A stretch of DNA of 50,343 nucleotides. It comes from Bacteroides sp. GTDB taxonomy: Bacteria; Bacteroidota; Bacteroidia; Bacteroidales; Muribaculaceae. How positions within the stretch are numbered: the stretch's first letter is position 1; every line of letters starts with the position of its first letter. The translations under genes and the position numbers were made by a program. This document shows, piece after piece, positions 1 to 6,098 of this stretch. The notes beneath the pieces were generated by a model that did no database searches, was not told the origin of the DNA, and worked only from the letters and a program-made list of their open reading frames with translations. The stretch lies in assembly GCA_014802015.1 (NCBI GenBank), contig JAAVDB010000044.1, positions 1 through 50,343 of the forward strand. The letters run 5' to 3'.

Positions 1-1142
1 ACTGCATAAAGATCCTGCATTGTCTTGATAGCGTAACGGTCGCTCTGTATCTGGTTCGCCCGGAGCATTTGCCCGGTCAGCTCTGCGGTGTGCTTGGCTG
101 CGTTCCTCAAAGCCTCTTTTATCAGTGCCGGGCTCTCATGTGTGCCGATGGCGTAGCCGATCGGGTAATTGTTGAACACGTCCAGAACCACAACCAGCGT
201 CAGGCGGTTGGTGTAGGTCGTTACGTTATGCCCCTTTTTGTCCTGCTTGGTTGACTGATACAGTAGCTCCACAGTCCAGCCGTCAAGCGACCACATCAGC
301 ATCGGTGTACTCGGTCGGCTGCGCTTCACCTGCATTGTCACATTATTGCGGAAGTTCGTAACTCCTAAGCGTCCGGCACGTATCACTGTGCCTAACTTCT
401 CACGCCATACGGCAACTGTACCTGCTTTGATCTTTGGCCACTCTTTGACTGTCGCAAAATTATTGTAATAAGTTGCGATTAAGGTGTCAGGGAGGTTGTT
501 ATGGTGCGCCAGCAGTGCGGTTAACACCTGTTCGCGGTCCTCGTCAGCGACTTTCGCAGCATTCCCGTTCAGATACTTGCCTGATATGAAGCAGGCGTAA
601 CCTTGCTCCACATACTCCGCCATCTTCATTTGCAGACGGCGCGCACTGCCTGGCAGTGAGTGGGGCCAGCGGTCAGCCAGTCGCGGAAGCGAGCCAGCCG
701 CACGCGCCCAAAATTCTTTTGCTGCCAGTGCCTTTTTACCACTGCGTTGCCGCTTGCTCACATGAGCATCCCAGCACGCCCGGAAAGCGTTCATAATTGC
801 TGCGTTTGCCGAATACTCCATCACCTTGTCTGCTGGTAGGTTCCGGCCGTCGGTCAGGGTGTAGTTCTCGAAAAAGTTAAGAGCCGCACCGTCCGGTTGC
901 ACTGTGTCTAAAAAATCTTTACTCTCGGCTTGCTCCTGCAAGTCCGGGTAACGGCGGTAAACCTCCGTGCGCCACTTCATCGGCAGGCTCTCAACGGCAA
1001 ACAGTGCCTCACGCCCGTTGCCGCCCTTTTGCACCTGCTTGACCTGGCCTTTTCTTACCAGGGCTTTCAGGTTGGCCGTGGTAATAATACACCCGGTGAA
1101 CTCCGCATGGCTTATACATATTTCACCATTGATTACTTCCAT
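1..1142 (-). CDS. Mu-like prophage transposase A (3' end outside window)
   Basis: DDE transposase of the MuA type that would insert and replicate the prophage by transposition. I translated the minus strand by hand: the frame is open from the ATG at 1142 to the left edge (about 380 residues). The N-terminal 70 residues look like a Mu-type DNA-binding domain that begins MEVINGEICIS and ends near YRRYPD. The catalytic core begins at SLDGWTVEL, whose Asp (about residue 287) should be the first catalytic acid. A strand LVVVLDVFNNYPIGY follows, and the Asp of QSDRY (about 368) is the likely second acid. The third acidic residue lies beyond the window. A purine-rich AAAAGGA sits directly before the ATG. 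It is read in the same direction as the HTH gene at 1572-1958, as early genes are in Mu-like phages. The family call is from motif recognition, not a search. Confidence 0.85.
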   Translation of the reverse strand, partial: MEVINGEICISHAEFTGCIITTANLKALVRKGQVKQVQKGGNGREALFAVESLPMKWRTEVYRRYPDLQEQAESKDFLDTVQPDGAALNFFENYTLTDGRNLPADKVMEYSANAAIMNAFRACWDAHVSKRQRSGKKALAAKEFWARAAGSLPRLADRWPHSLPGSARRLQMKMAEYVEQGYACFISGKYLNGNAAKVADEDREQVLTALLAHHNNLPDTLIATYYNNFATVKEWPKIKAGTVAVWREKLGTVIRAGRLGVTNFRNNVTMQVKRSRPSTPMLMWSLDGWTVELLYQSTKQDKKGHNVTTYTNRLTLVVVLDVFNNYPIGYAIGTHESPALIKEALRNAAKHTAELTGQMLRANQIQSDRYAIKTMQDLYA

Positions 1143-1159
1143 TCCTTTTACTATTTTTG
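1129..1159 (+). promoter_or_regulatory. Bacteroidetes-type promoter for the small + strand phage gene
   Basis: TTG at 1129-1131, a 20 bp spacer, then TATTTTTG at 1152-1159, which matches TAnnTTTG exactly. Predicted start near 1166, about 17 nt before the ATG at 1183. The -33 element lies inside the first codons of the oppositely oriented transposase gene. Confidence 0.6.
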
Positions 1160-1567
1160 TGGATCATTTAAATGGTAACTTTATGAAACATACCGCAACC
1201 ATTATTTTTTACGACACCGTTTCACAGGGAGAGGATTCAAAGCGTTTAAAGCGCATAGCTCGTATGATTCGCCGCGAAAATCTCCCGTTATTAGCAGAGC
1301 GTTACGAACACATTCCATGCAAATTTGATGACCTCTTAAAAGCTCACTCAACTTCATCCGGTTCGTTCGTTGAGATACCCGGTGCGGTAGAGGTGCGTTA
1401 CCGCGTGTGTGTTGAATCATCTGACCAGAAAAAATTGTTTGCGCTAATCGCAATGCTGCGAGCCTTTGGCGATTATTGCGGCATTGGCAACCGCCTATTT
1501 TCTCTGTCAAGTCAATAACCGTTGTCCCAATACGCAACTCTCTTGTATTTCTTGTAATTACTTCCAT
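1132..1567. repeat. 11 bp direct repeats flanking a reversed gene
   Basis: ATTACTTCCAT occurs at 1132-1142 and again at 1557-1567. On the minus strand both copies are a start codon followed by the same codons (ATG GAA GTA AT). The right copy sits 4 bp after the HTH gene, where the transposase start would be expected. The left copy is the actual transposase start. The 425 bp between them holds one gene on the opposite strand. This pattern fits insertion of a cargo gene that duplicated the start region (inference). Confidence 0.6.
1183..1518 (+). CDS. small phage protein of unknown function, opposite to the early operon
   Basis: A 111-residue protein that I do not recognise. It starts MKHTATIIFYDTVSQGED, has a basic helix (KRLKRIARMIRRENL), a central strand-like segment (AVEVRYRVCVE) and a hydrophobic helix (LFALIAMLRAFGDYC). 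No signal peptide or membrane segment is visible. I chose the ATG at 1183 because a well-spaced promoter ends 24 bp upstream and because upstream extension reads back through the transposase gene. It is transcribed against the phage early genes from its own promoter, as expected of a lysogen-expressed cargo gene (moron). A 121-codon frame on the other strand covers the same DNA, but its composition is much less protein-like. Confidence 0.55.
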   Translation: MKHTATIIFYDTVSQGEDSKRLKRIARMIRRENLPLLAERYEHIPCKFDDLLKAHSTSSGSFVEIPGAVEVRYRVCVESSDQKKLFALIAMLRAFGDYCGIGNRLFSLSSQ

Positions 1568-1571
1568 ACTC

Positions 1572-1958
1572 TTACAAATTTTCTGCGATTCCCTGAATCT
1601 CTGACAACTGGGGAATGCTTACGCACTGCTTATTAACCACAGTTTCACCTCTGCGGTTAGTAATCCATGTTTCCCCTGTTTTCTTATCCACGCGCAGAGT
1701 TGCACCATTCTTGAACACCTGACGCATTATCTGCCGCCCATCCTCGGTTGTGTCGTGTATCGTCTCGCATTCCGGGCTTACGACCTTTACAATACCACCA
1801 CAGTTAAGAGCCATTTTACGGATTTTTCGCTCCGTATCAGTACCCTTATTTATGTCCTCGAAATGAAGTGCACGCCAAAGTGTCTGACGTGAGATCCCAC
1901 TAAAAGCCTTTGTTATTAGCTCCCGGGTCTCCTTTGTTGCAGTAATAAATTTTTCCAT
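1572..1958 (-). CDS. phage early HTH protein (Ner-like position)
   Basis: A 128-residue protein at the place where Mu-like phages carry a small DNA-binding regulator, next to and divergent from the repressor gene. Residues 10-50 (ETRELITKAFSGISRQTLWR and the following helix) look like a helix-turn-helix. Residues 85-115 (LRVDKKTGETWITNRRGE) read as a small beta-rich domain. A strong minus promoter (2054-2084) lies about 90 bp upstream. It probably acts in the early control circuit, but that rests on position and the HTH-like segment only. I recognise no specific family. Confidence 0.6.
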   Translation of the reverse strand: MEKFITATKETRELITKAFSGISRQTLWRALHFEDINKGTDTERKIRKMALNCGGIVKVVSPECETIHDTTEDGRQIMRQVFKNGATLRVDKKTGETWITNRRGETVVNKQCVSIPQLSEIQGIAENL

Positions 1959-1997
1959 ATCCTTTTACAGAATTTATAATTTGACCATTTGTGTATA

Positions 1998-2028
1998 TTG
2001 CTAACACGGCTAAATTTTAGTAAATTTG
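1998..2028 (+). promoter_or_regulatory. promoter of the phage repressor gene
   Basis: TTG at 1998-2000, a 20 bp spacer and TAAATTTG at 2021-2028, a full match to the Bacteroidetes -33/-7 pattern. Predicted start near 2035, giving a leader of about 75 nt before the repressor ATG. Confidence 0.7.
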
Positions 2029-2035
2029 GGGCATC

Positions 2036-2108
2036 GTTACCAGTAACACGGTGCAAAGATAAGGGATAATTTTCAACTTATCAAAATATTTGAATGTAAA
2101 TTTTCAAC
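2036..2108. promoter_or_regulatory. candidate repressor operators in the lysogeny switch
   Basis: GTTAC-CA-GTAAC (2036-2047) is an inverted repeat lying exactly between the two predicted start sites. AATTTTCAAC occurs twice as a direct repeat, at 2068-2077 (inside the minus promoter spacer) and 2099-2108 (just before the repressor ATG), about three helical turns apart. Either could bind the S24-type repressor or the HTH protein. The role is inferred from position only. Confidence 0.45.
2054..2084 (-). promoter_or_regulatory. early promoter for the HTH gene and transposase
   Basis: Reading the minus strand: TTG (2084-2082, within TTTTG), a 20 bp spacer, then TATCTTTG (2061-2054). Predicted start near 2047. 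It faces the repressor promoter, and the two transcripts overlap by about 12 bp. Confidence 0.7.
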
Positions 2109-2109
2109 C

Positions 2110-2814
2110 ATGTGTAAAATATTACCCAGAATAAAAGAACTGGCAGATCAGGAAGGCATTACAATCGGTGCTCTTGAGCGCAGCATAGGTGCAAGTAAGG
2201 GCGTATTATCAAGAGCGATAAACAACGGCACAGACATTCAATCAAAATGGCTCCAAGCAATAGTTGAAAATTATCCCCGCTATTCAGCGCAATGGCTTTT
2301 AAGTGGAGAAGGTGAAATGATACTAAATGAAAATTCGCAATCTTCTGTAAAGGCTGGAGATAATAATTTTTCTAGATTATCACAGTATCAAAGAGCCTCT
2401 GACTCTTTTATAGGAGCGATCCCGCTAGTCTCTGAAAAAGCCGTAGGAGGTATAAGTAATGAATACTTTTCGATAAAGAAAGATGATGTCTTAGGATATT
2501 ACATCATTCCCAAATTTCGCAACTTAGGAGTGGATTTTCTTATCGAGGTCACAGGAGATTCTATGATGCCACATCTCAGCCCTGGTGACATTATTGCATG
2601 CTCTATAATCCGCAACTCAAAATTTATACAGTGGAACAAGTGTCATCTTATAGCAACACGTGAACAAGGCCTTATCATTAAACGAATCATGCCGGCTGAA
2701 TCAAATGATAATTTAAAGGCTGTCTCCGACAATAAGGATTATCCTCCATTTGATATACCCAAAGACGAGATAATTAGCATGGCACGTGTAGTAGGATCCA
2801 TTCATCTTGAGTAA
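2110..2814 (+). CDS. prophage repressor, HTH plus S24 peptidase-like domain
   Basis: A CI/LexA-type phage repressor of 234 residues. Residues 1-70 form an XRE-like HTH (IKELADQEGITIGALERSIG then ASKGVLSRAINNG). A linker leads to a C-terminal S24 self-cleavage domain with the serine in TGDSMMPHLSPGD (about Ser151) and the lysine in LIIKRIM (about Lys191), so the Ser-Lys dyad is present. It is probably inactivated by self-cleavage during DNA damage, as in lambda-type repressors, although a clear Ala-Gly cleavage site is not obvious. It reads towards the prophage end, as the c gene does in Mu, and is opposed by the early promoter across a shared control region. Confidence 0.88.
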   Translation: MCKILPRIKELADQEGITIGALERSIGASKGVLSRAINNGTDIQSKWLQAIVENYPRYSAQWLLSGEGEMILNENSQSSVKAGDNNFSRLSQYQRASDSFIGAIPLVSEKAVGGISNEYFSIKKDDVLGYYIIPKFRNLGVDFLIEVTGDSMMPHLSPGDIIACSIIRNSKFIQWNKCHLIATREQGLIIKRIMPAESNDNLKAVSDNKDYPPFDIPKDEIISMARVVGSIHLE

Positions 2815-3054
2815 TACGCTGTACCTCCCCCCCGATACCCCCTAAAGGATCAAAATAAGTGATTTTCACCTTTTTTCTGCTATAATTCGAGTTATTTATT
2901 AGACTATCTCCAATAAATCAGAATGTTACATGATATTAAAACCATTCATTTAATAGCTTATTTATGACATTAAAGGGGTGTTAATCGCTTCAAAACTGCC
3001 GTTTTTTGTCGTTTTTTTGTCCCTATGGGGGCACGAACCATACCGCGAAAGTAC

Positions 3055-3085
3055 CCCCAACTGTATCCCCAACTGTATCCCCAAC
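3055..3085. repeat. 12 bp tandem repeat, about 2.5 copies
   Basis: CCCCAACTGTAT is repeated at 3055-3066 and 3067-3078, followed by a partial copy CCCCAAC. It lies in the non-coding part of the prophage end. No function can be read from it. Confidence 0.7.
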
Positions 3086-3401
3086 CCCATTTTGAAAACG
3101 AAACGTACACAATTTTGACCACTCCGACAACCTCATTTTGACCCTCTGAAAGCCTGTCGAAGCCACTACCATTTAACAGCCGTTCAAAAGCCCTTAAACA
3201 CTTCCTCGCCCGAACCCTCCTTCGCGTGCGCATAGGCGTGTAATGTCTCGCTCTGCCGACAATTCCACCAAAGCAGCACAACGCCCCACAAAAGCCGTAA
3301 ACGCTTGAATTTCGCGCCCTCTGCCTCGTTCTGGCTCATTCTACCACCCACACAACAAAAGCGGCCACATAGCCGGCGAAAACCAGCCATGCAGCCGCGC
3401 G

Positions 3402-3495
3402 AAATTAAAGCCAATTCAACAGGAATTAAAGCCGCATTAAACGCTCGTTAAACGGATCGGTCCTGAAATTCAACCCCGATTAAAGCAAATTCAAG
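3402..3495. repeat. candidate transposase-binding repeats at the prophage end
   Basis: Three copies built on ATTAAAGC: AAATTAAAGCCAATTCAAC (3402-3420), GAATTAAAGCCGCATTAAAC (3423-3442) and GATTAAAGCAAATTCAAG (3478-3495). The core starts at 3404, 3425 and 3479, so the first two are 21 bp apart, two helical turns. A partial copy of the second half (AAATTCAAC) lies between. MuA-type transposases bind about three approximately 22 bp sites at each end of the element, which is the basis of this call. A terminal CA at 3502-3503 would be a reasonable end. Confidence 0.5.
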
Positions 3496-3504
3496 TAAAT
3501 GCAC

Positions 3505-3609
3505 GCTTCGTTTTCATCTCACCCGACCACGAACAACCCTACATTCTCAATCATATCAGCAAGTTACACACATTTCAAACGCTCAACACAATGCTCGCTT
3601 CGTTTTCAT
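3505..3609. repeat. 13 bp direct repeat, 92 bp apart
   Basis: GCTTCGTTTTCAT at 3505-3517 and 3597-3609, also sharing the C before it. One copy starts immediately beyond the likely prophage terminus and the other lies just before the terminator. It could be an old duplication or a binding site. Confidence 0.6.
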
Positions 3610-3641
3610 GCCCATAAAACGATGTTACGACAAATATGAGT

Positions 3642-3679
3642 CTCGGCCGACAATCGCATGATTGCCGGCCGAGTTTTTT
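3642..3679 (+). terminator. strong rho-independent terminator
   Basis: CTCGGCCG (3642-3649) pairs with CGGCCGAG (3666-3673). The stem continues inward through one mismatch to CAATC/GATTG and ends in six T (3674-3679). No gene ends just before it, so it probably belongs to a transcription unit split by the prophage, or to an unannotated small RNA. Confidence 0.8.
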
Positions 3680-3687
3680 AGAGTTGT

Positions 3688-3837
3688 TTCGACTATGAAT
3701 GTTAAATGCAGGGACGCATATCATGGACACTTTTTGTGCTGTCGCTCAGTCACAATGCCATCGCATTGCTTCTTAACTCCACTCCAAGAATCACTCCATG
3801 ATATGCGTCCCTCCATTTAACACTCATCATAGTCGAA
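3688..3837. repeat. 150 bp element with about 40 bp imperfect inverted repeats
   Basis: The left arm 3688-3727 and the right arm 3795-3837 are reverse complements apart from a 3 nt indel and two mismatches. Both begin TTCGACTATGA on their own strand and share AGGGACGCATATCATGGA at the inner end. The 67 bp between them contain a smaller inverted repeat, CAATGC-CATC-GCATTG. The size and long terminal repeats resemble a MITE. Alternatively, transcribed from the methylase gene that ends 7 bp away, it would fold into a very long hairpin. I see no clear target duplication. Confidence 0.7.
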
Positions 3838-3844
3838 CCGTCAC

Positions 3845-4951
3845 TTAGGTACCAGGTGTTGAGGACGAGCTATTTAACTCTTTAGGATAAGATATTATGA
3901 GTACCTCATTTGATGTTGTGTCACTCAGAACATATTTAATATTGCGAGAAAAGCGAAGTTCGCTATGTCTCTCATGTTTTGCCAGTAATTCGATTAAAGT
4001 GTTAATCGAAGGTATACCATTTGAACGATAAGAAAATACCAATATACAGTTCTTAAACTGTTCGATTAATTGATTAAATCCGGATGTGATATTATTCTTG
4101 TCTGTCCAGATATTGTATTGACGCTTTAATCTATGATGCTTGCTTTTAAAATCAATTAGATTAATCCAATCGTCGTAATATACAAGGCCATTGAGAAAAT
4201 GATAAAAATCGGCATAGTCTACACCAACCCCCTTTTCACTAATATAGGGAGTATCAATATATACTAAATCATATTCATTTTCAATACTCAATGCATCCTT
4301 ATTTAGTACATGGCAATTCGTTCCATTATCAAAAACTGCATTATTCGCTTCTCTCACAAAAGCCTTGAAGTGAATCTCAAACGGGGTATCCCATGTCTTC
4401 TTATTCCCAAAGGACCGCTTGACATCCATCTGGCGCACATATAAGTTTTTACGATGAAACAGATTGTAAGGTCTCTTTATTATACATGACTGAAAAAGAG
4501 CGAACCAGGCAATAGCTCTTTTATACTCGTTCTCAATAGTGGAAATATTATACCTTACAACATCTAGCCAATGATTTTCTTCATCAGTATAATAGATGTC
4601 CTTGAAATTATCCGCTATAAATGTAGGATAATCAATATTAGGATGTTCGGCTAATATAAAGTCTACATCAGATGCACTTAATAATGTAGAACTATTCTCG
4701 ATTAATGCTTTACCTATAATAGAATTGAAAGGTAATATGTCATTGTATGTTACAGACTTGCCATTGTCCTTTAGCTTGTAGGCTACGGACCCTGTCCCGC
4801 CAAATGCATCTAAAGCCGTATGGAACGGAATGTCTGAAATTTCACGCCATATCCAATCTACAAATTTAGCTTTGCTGCCCTGATATCTTGTAGATGGGAA
4901 TTTATTTTTGACTTGTATTTCTGATTCAGAAAATAATGATAGCTGCTGCAT
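3845..4951 (-). CDS. DNA adenine methyltransferase of an EcoRV-like R-M system
   Basis: A 368-residue N6-adenine methyltransferase that should protect host DNA from the endonuclease encoded just upstream. Motif order is that of the D12/alpha class: RYQGSK (22-27), motif I DAFGGTGS (48-55), then motif IV as DTPY (233-236) instead of the usual DPPY, preceded by LVYI. The start is set by spacing: the endonuclease stop codon lies 1 bp before this ATG, so the two are translationally coupled. The N-terminus carries QQLSLF (2-7), which fits the sliding-clamp-binding consensus and could tether the enzyme to replicating DNA (inference). The gene is clearly more AT-rich than the backbone to its right, which suggests transfer. 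The target is predicted to be the partner's site, GATATC. Confidence 0.9.
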   Translation of the reverse strand: MQQLSLFSESEIQVKNKFPSTRYQGSKAKFVDWIWREISDIPFHTALDAFGGTGSVAYKLKDNGKSVTYNDILPFNSIIGKALIENSSTLLSASDVDFILAEHPNIDYPTFIADNFKDIYYTDEENHWLDVVRYNISTIENEYKRAIAWFALFQSCIIKRPYNLFHRKNLYVRQMDVKRSFGNKKTWDTPFEIHFKAFVREANNAVFDNGTNCHVLNKDALSIENEYDLVYIDTPYISEKGVGVDYADFYHFLNGLVYYDDWINLIDFKSKHHRLKRQYNIWTDKNNITSGFNQLIEQFKNCILVFSYRSNGIPSINTLIELLAKHERHSELRFSRNIKYVLSDTTSNEVLIISYPKELNSSSSTPGT

Positions 4952-4952
4952 A

Positions 4953-5732
4953 TTATTTTATATTTCTGAATTTTTTATAACTTGCCAAATTATTATAATA
5001 TGGTTCTGCAAGTTCGGCCTTTTTTGCCATATCAGGGGTAAGATAATTAGTCCAATAATCGTCAAAAACATCTTCACCCAGCTCGGCAAAGGTACCGTTT
5101 CCGTTGATTAAGTCTTTAATCAACGATACTGAGCCTATATTTTTTGTATTTCCGCTACCAGGTCTGTCTACCGCTATTCTCCATTTTTCCTGAACAAAGA
5201 ATGTGATATCTTTTACTACAGATATAATTTCGTCAAGATTTTCTATCTGATACATTTTACGCTCATCAATAGCCTCGTCATTCTCACTATAGATGATACC
5301 TAATACAATATGAGCTTTGTACGATGAATACGGGTATGTTATATTTTTACTGCTTTTGCGATTGCGGAAATATCCGGTGAATGCACCTAAGGTCATTCCA
5401 TTAATTTTTGTTGAGGATTTTCGATAGCTGCTTTTAAGATCTACCGCAAACAGATTGCCTTCACAGTCAATGAACGTAACATCAGGATAAAAGTTTTGTT
5501 CCTTTGTGAGTTCTAAACGGAGTCTGTTGTCTTGAGCAAATTTATACAAAAGAGGGAAGATATACAGCTCTATGATTTTTGATACAACTTTTGTATCGGT
5601 AGAGATAGTATAGATGTGCTTATACACATCTATGAAACCTTTTACAACCCATTGTCCATCTTTAGTAGAGACAAATGGCGTAAAAGATTGTACTGCGTTT
5701 CGTAATTTTGAGATAAATTCGTCCTTAGTCAT
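4953..5732 (-). CDS. type II restriction endonuclease, EcoRV family
   Basis: A 259-residue endonuclease, close to the length of EcoRV (245). The catalytic pattern is present: Glu55 (SKIIEL, matching EcoRV Glu45), YPD with Asp84, and VDLK with Asp98 and Lys100. The segment GSGNTKNIGS (192-201) matches the recognition loop of EcoRV, in which Gly182, Gly184 and Asn185 read the outer bases. The C-terminal FDDYWTNY and YYNNLASYKKFRN also follow EcoRV. Predicted activity is blunt cutting within GATATC. I know EcoRV from memory, so the comparison should be confirmed by alignment. The start aligns well with the EcoRV N-terminus. The promoter is so close that the mRNA may be leaderless. No controller (C) gene is visible. 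Confidence 0.93.
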   Translation of the reverse strand: MTKDEFISKLRNAVQSFTPFVSTKDGQWVVKGFIDVYKHIYTISTDTKVVSKIIELYIFPLLYKFAQDNRLRLELTKEQNFYPDVTFIDCEGNLFAVDLKSSYRKSSTKINGMTLGAFTGYFRNRKSSKNITYPYSSYKAHIVLGIIYSENDEAIDERKMYQIENLDEIISVVKDITFFVQEKWRIAVDRPGSGNTKNIGSVSLIKDLINGNGTFAELGEDVFDDYWTNYLTPDMAKKAELAEPYYNNLASYKKFRNIK

Positions 5733-5736
5733 AAAG

Positions 5737-5768
5737 CAAAGTTACAAATATTATTTGATAAGCACAAA
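5737..5768 (-). promoter_or_regulatory. promoter of the R-M operon
   Basis: On the minus strand: TTTG (5768-5765), 20 bp, then TAACTTTG (5744-5737). Transcription should start 5-8 nt beyond the -7 box, i.e. at about 5729-5732, on top of the endonuclease ATG (5732-5730). Confidence 0.75.
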
Positions 5769-5840
5769 CTCAGAACCAACTTTTACAACAAAGAACTTAA
5801 ACTTATCTGCGGGTATACCAATGAGTTAAGGGATGTGTGG

Positions 5841-5874
5841 AAAAGAAAAGAGGACTCTCAAATCGAGAATCCTC
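5841..5874 (-). terminator. terminator of tRNA-Leu
   Basis: On the minus strand GAGGATTCTC (5874-5865) pairs with GAGAGTCCTC (5859-5850) with one mismatch, followed by TTTTCTTTT. It begins 8 nt after the tRNA 3' end. Confidence 0.75.
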
Positions 5875-5881
5875 TGTGTTG

Positions 5882-5963
5882 TACCCGGACCCGGGCTCGA
5901 ACCGGGATGGGTTGCCCCAACGGTGTTTGAGACCGTCGCGTCTACCGATTCCGCCATCCGGGC
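5882..5963 (-). tRNA. tRNA-Leu (CAA)
   Basis: An 82 nt class II tRNA without encoded CCA. The acceptor strand GCCCGGA (5963-5957) pairs with TCCGGGT (5889-5883), with a G.U first pair and A as discriminator. The anticodon arm is ACGGT-CTCAAAC-ACCGT, so the anticodon is CAA at 5929-5927. A long variable arm and the T arm GGTTCGAGCCC follow, as expected for tRNA-Leu. The 3' end faces the accessory island to the left, the usual side for integration. I did not find a copy of the tRNA 3' end in the island. Confidence 0.95.
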
Positions 5964-6013
5964 GATGGTGCGTTGCGGACCTGATGTCCGTTGCCGCTTC
6001 GGTTTTGCTTGGG

Positions 6014-6045
6014 CAAAGTTAGTGAGTTTTTTCCGTTCGCGCAAA
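6014..6045 (-). promoter_or_regulatory. promoter of tRNA-Leu
   Basis: On the minus strand: TTTG (6045-6042), 20 bp, TAACTTTG (6021-6014). Predicted start near 6007, about 44 nt upstream of the mature tRNA 5' end. The -33 element lies in a small inverted repeat (CGCAAAAT/ATTTGCG) that could also weakly terminate the GH43 transcript. Confidence 0.75.
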
Positions 6046-6098
6046 TGATTTTGCGTAATTTAATGAAGTGTTATACTTGTTACAATATAATACGTCTG

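Larger units (their letters stand above)
2815..3844. other. non-coding stretch: prophage end and junction
   Basis: This 1 kb has no convincing gene. The first 180 bp are AT-rich, and 3000-3480 is GC-richer with only low-quality frames on the minus strand. From left to right it holds a 12 bp tandem repeat (3055-3085), three candidate transposase-binding repeats (3402-3495), a repeated 13-mer (3505-3517 and 3597-3609), a rho-independent terminator (3642-3679) and a 150 bp inverted-repeat element (3688-3837). The prophage end probably falls near 3503 (inference). Confidence 0.6.

Noticed and set aside
1202-1567. 121-codon frame on the minus strand between the HTH and transposase genes
   Set aside because: Its first codons copy the transposase start through an 11 bp repeat. 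After about 25 residues the composition is poor, and the opposite frame reads as a better protein with its own promoter.
2970-3414. Two overlapping minus-strand frames in the prophage-end region
   Set aside because: They contain a tandem-repeat translation (GYSWGYSWGY), lack promoters, have atypical composition and match nothing I know.
3688-3837. Integron attC site or CRISPR-like repeat
   Set aside because: The boxes GTTAAAT and ATTTAAC are present but in the wrong order for attC, and there is only one copy with no spacers.
2815-5881. tRNA-Leu as attachment site with a duplicated 3' end in the island
   Set aside because: I looked for a copy of the tRNA 3' sequence to the left and found none within the window.
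5826-6048. Frames of 61 to 72 codons on both strands over the tRNA
   Set aside because: The DNA is explained by tRNA-Leu, its promoter and its terminator.
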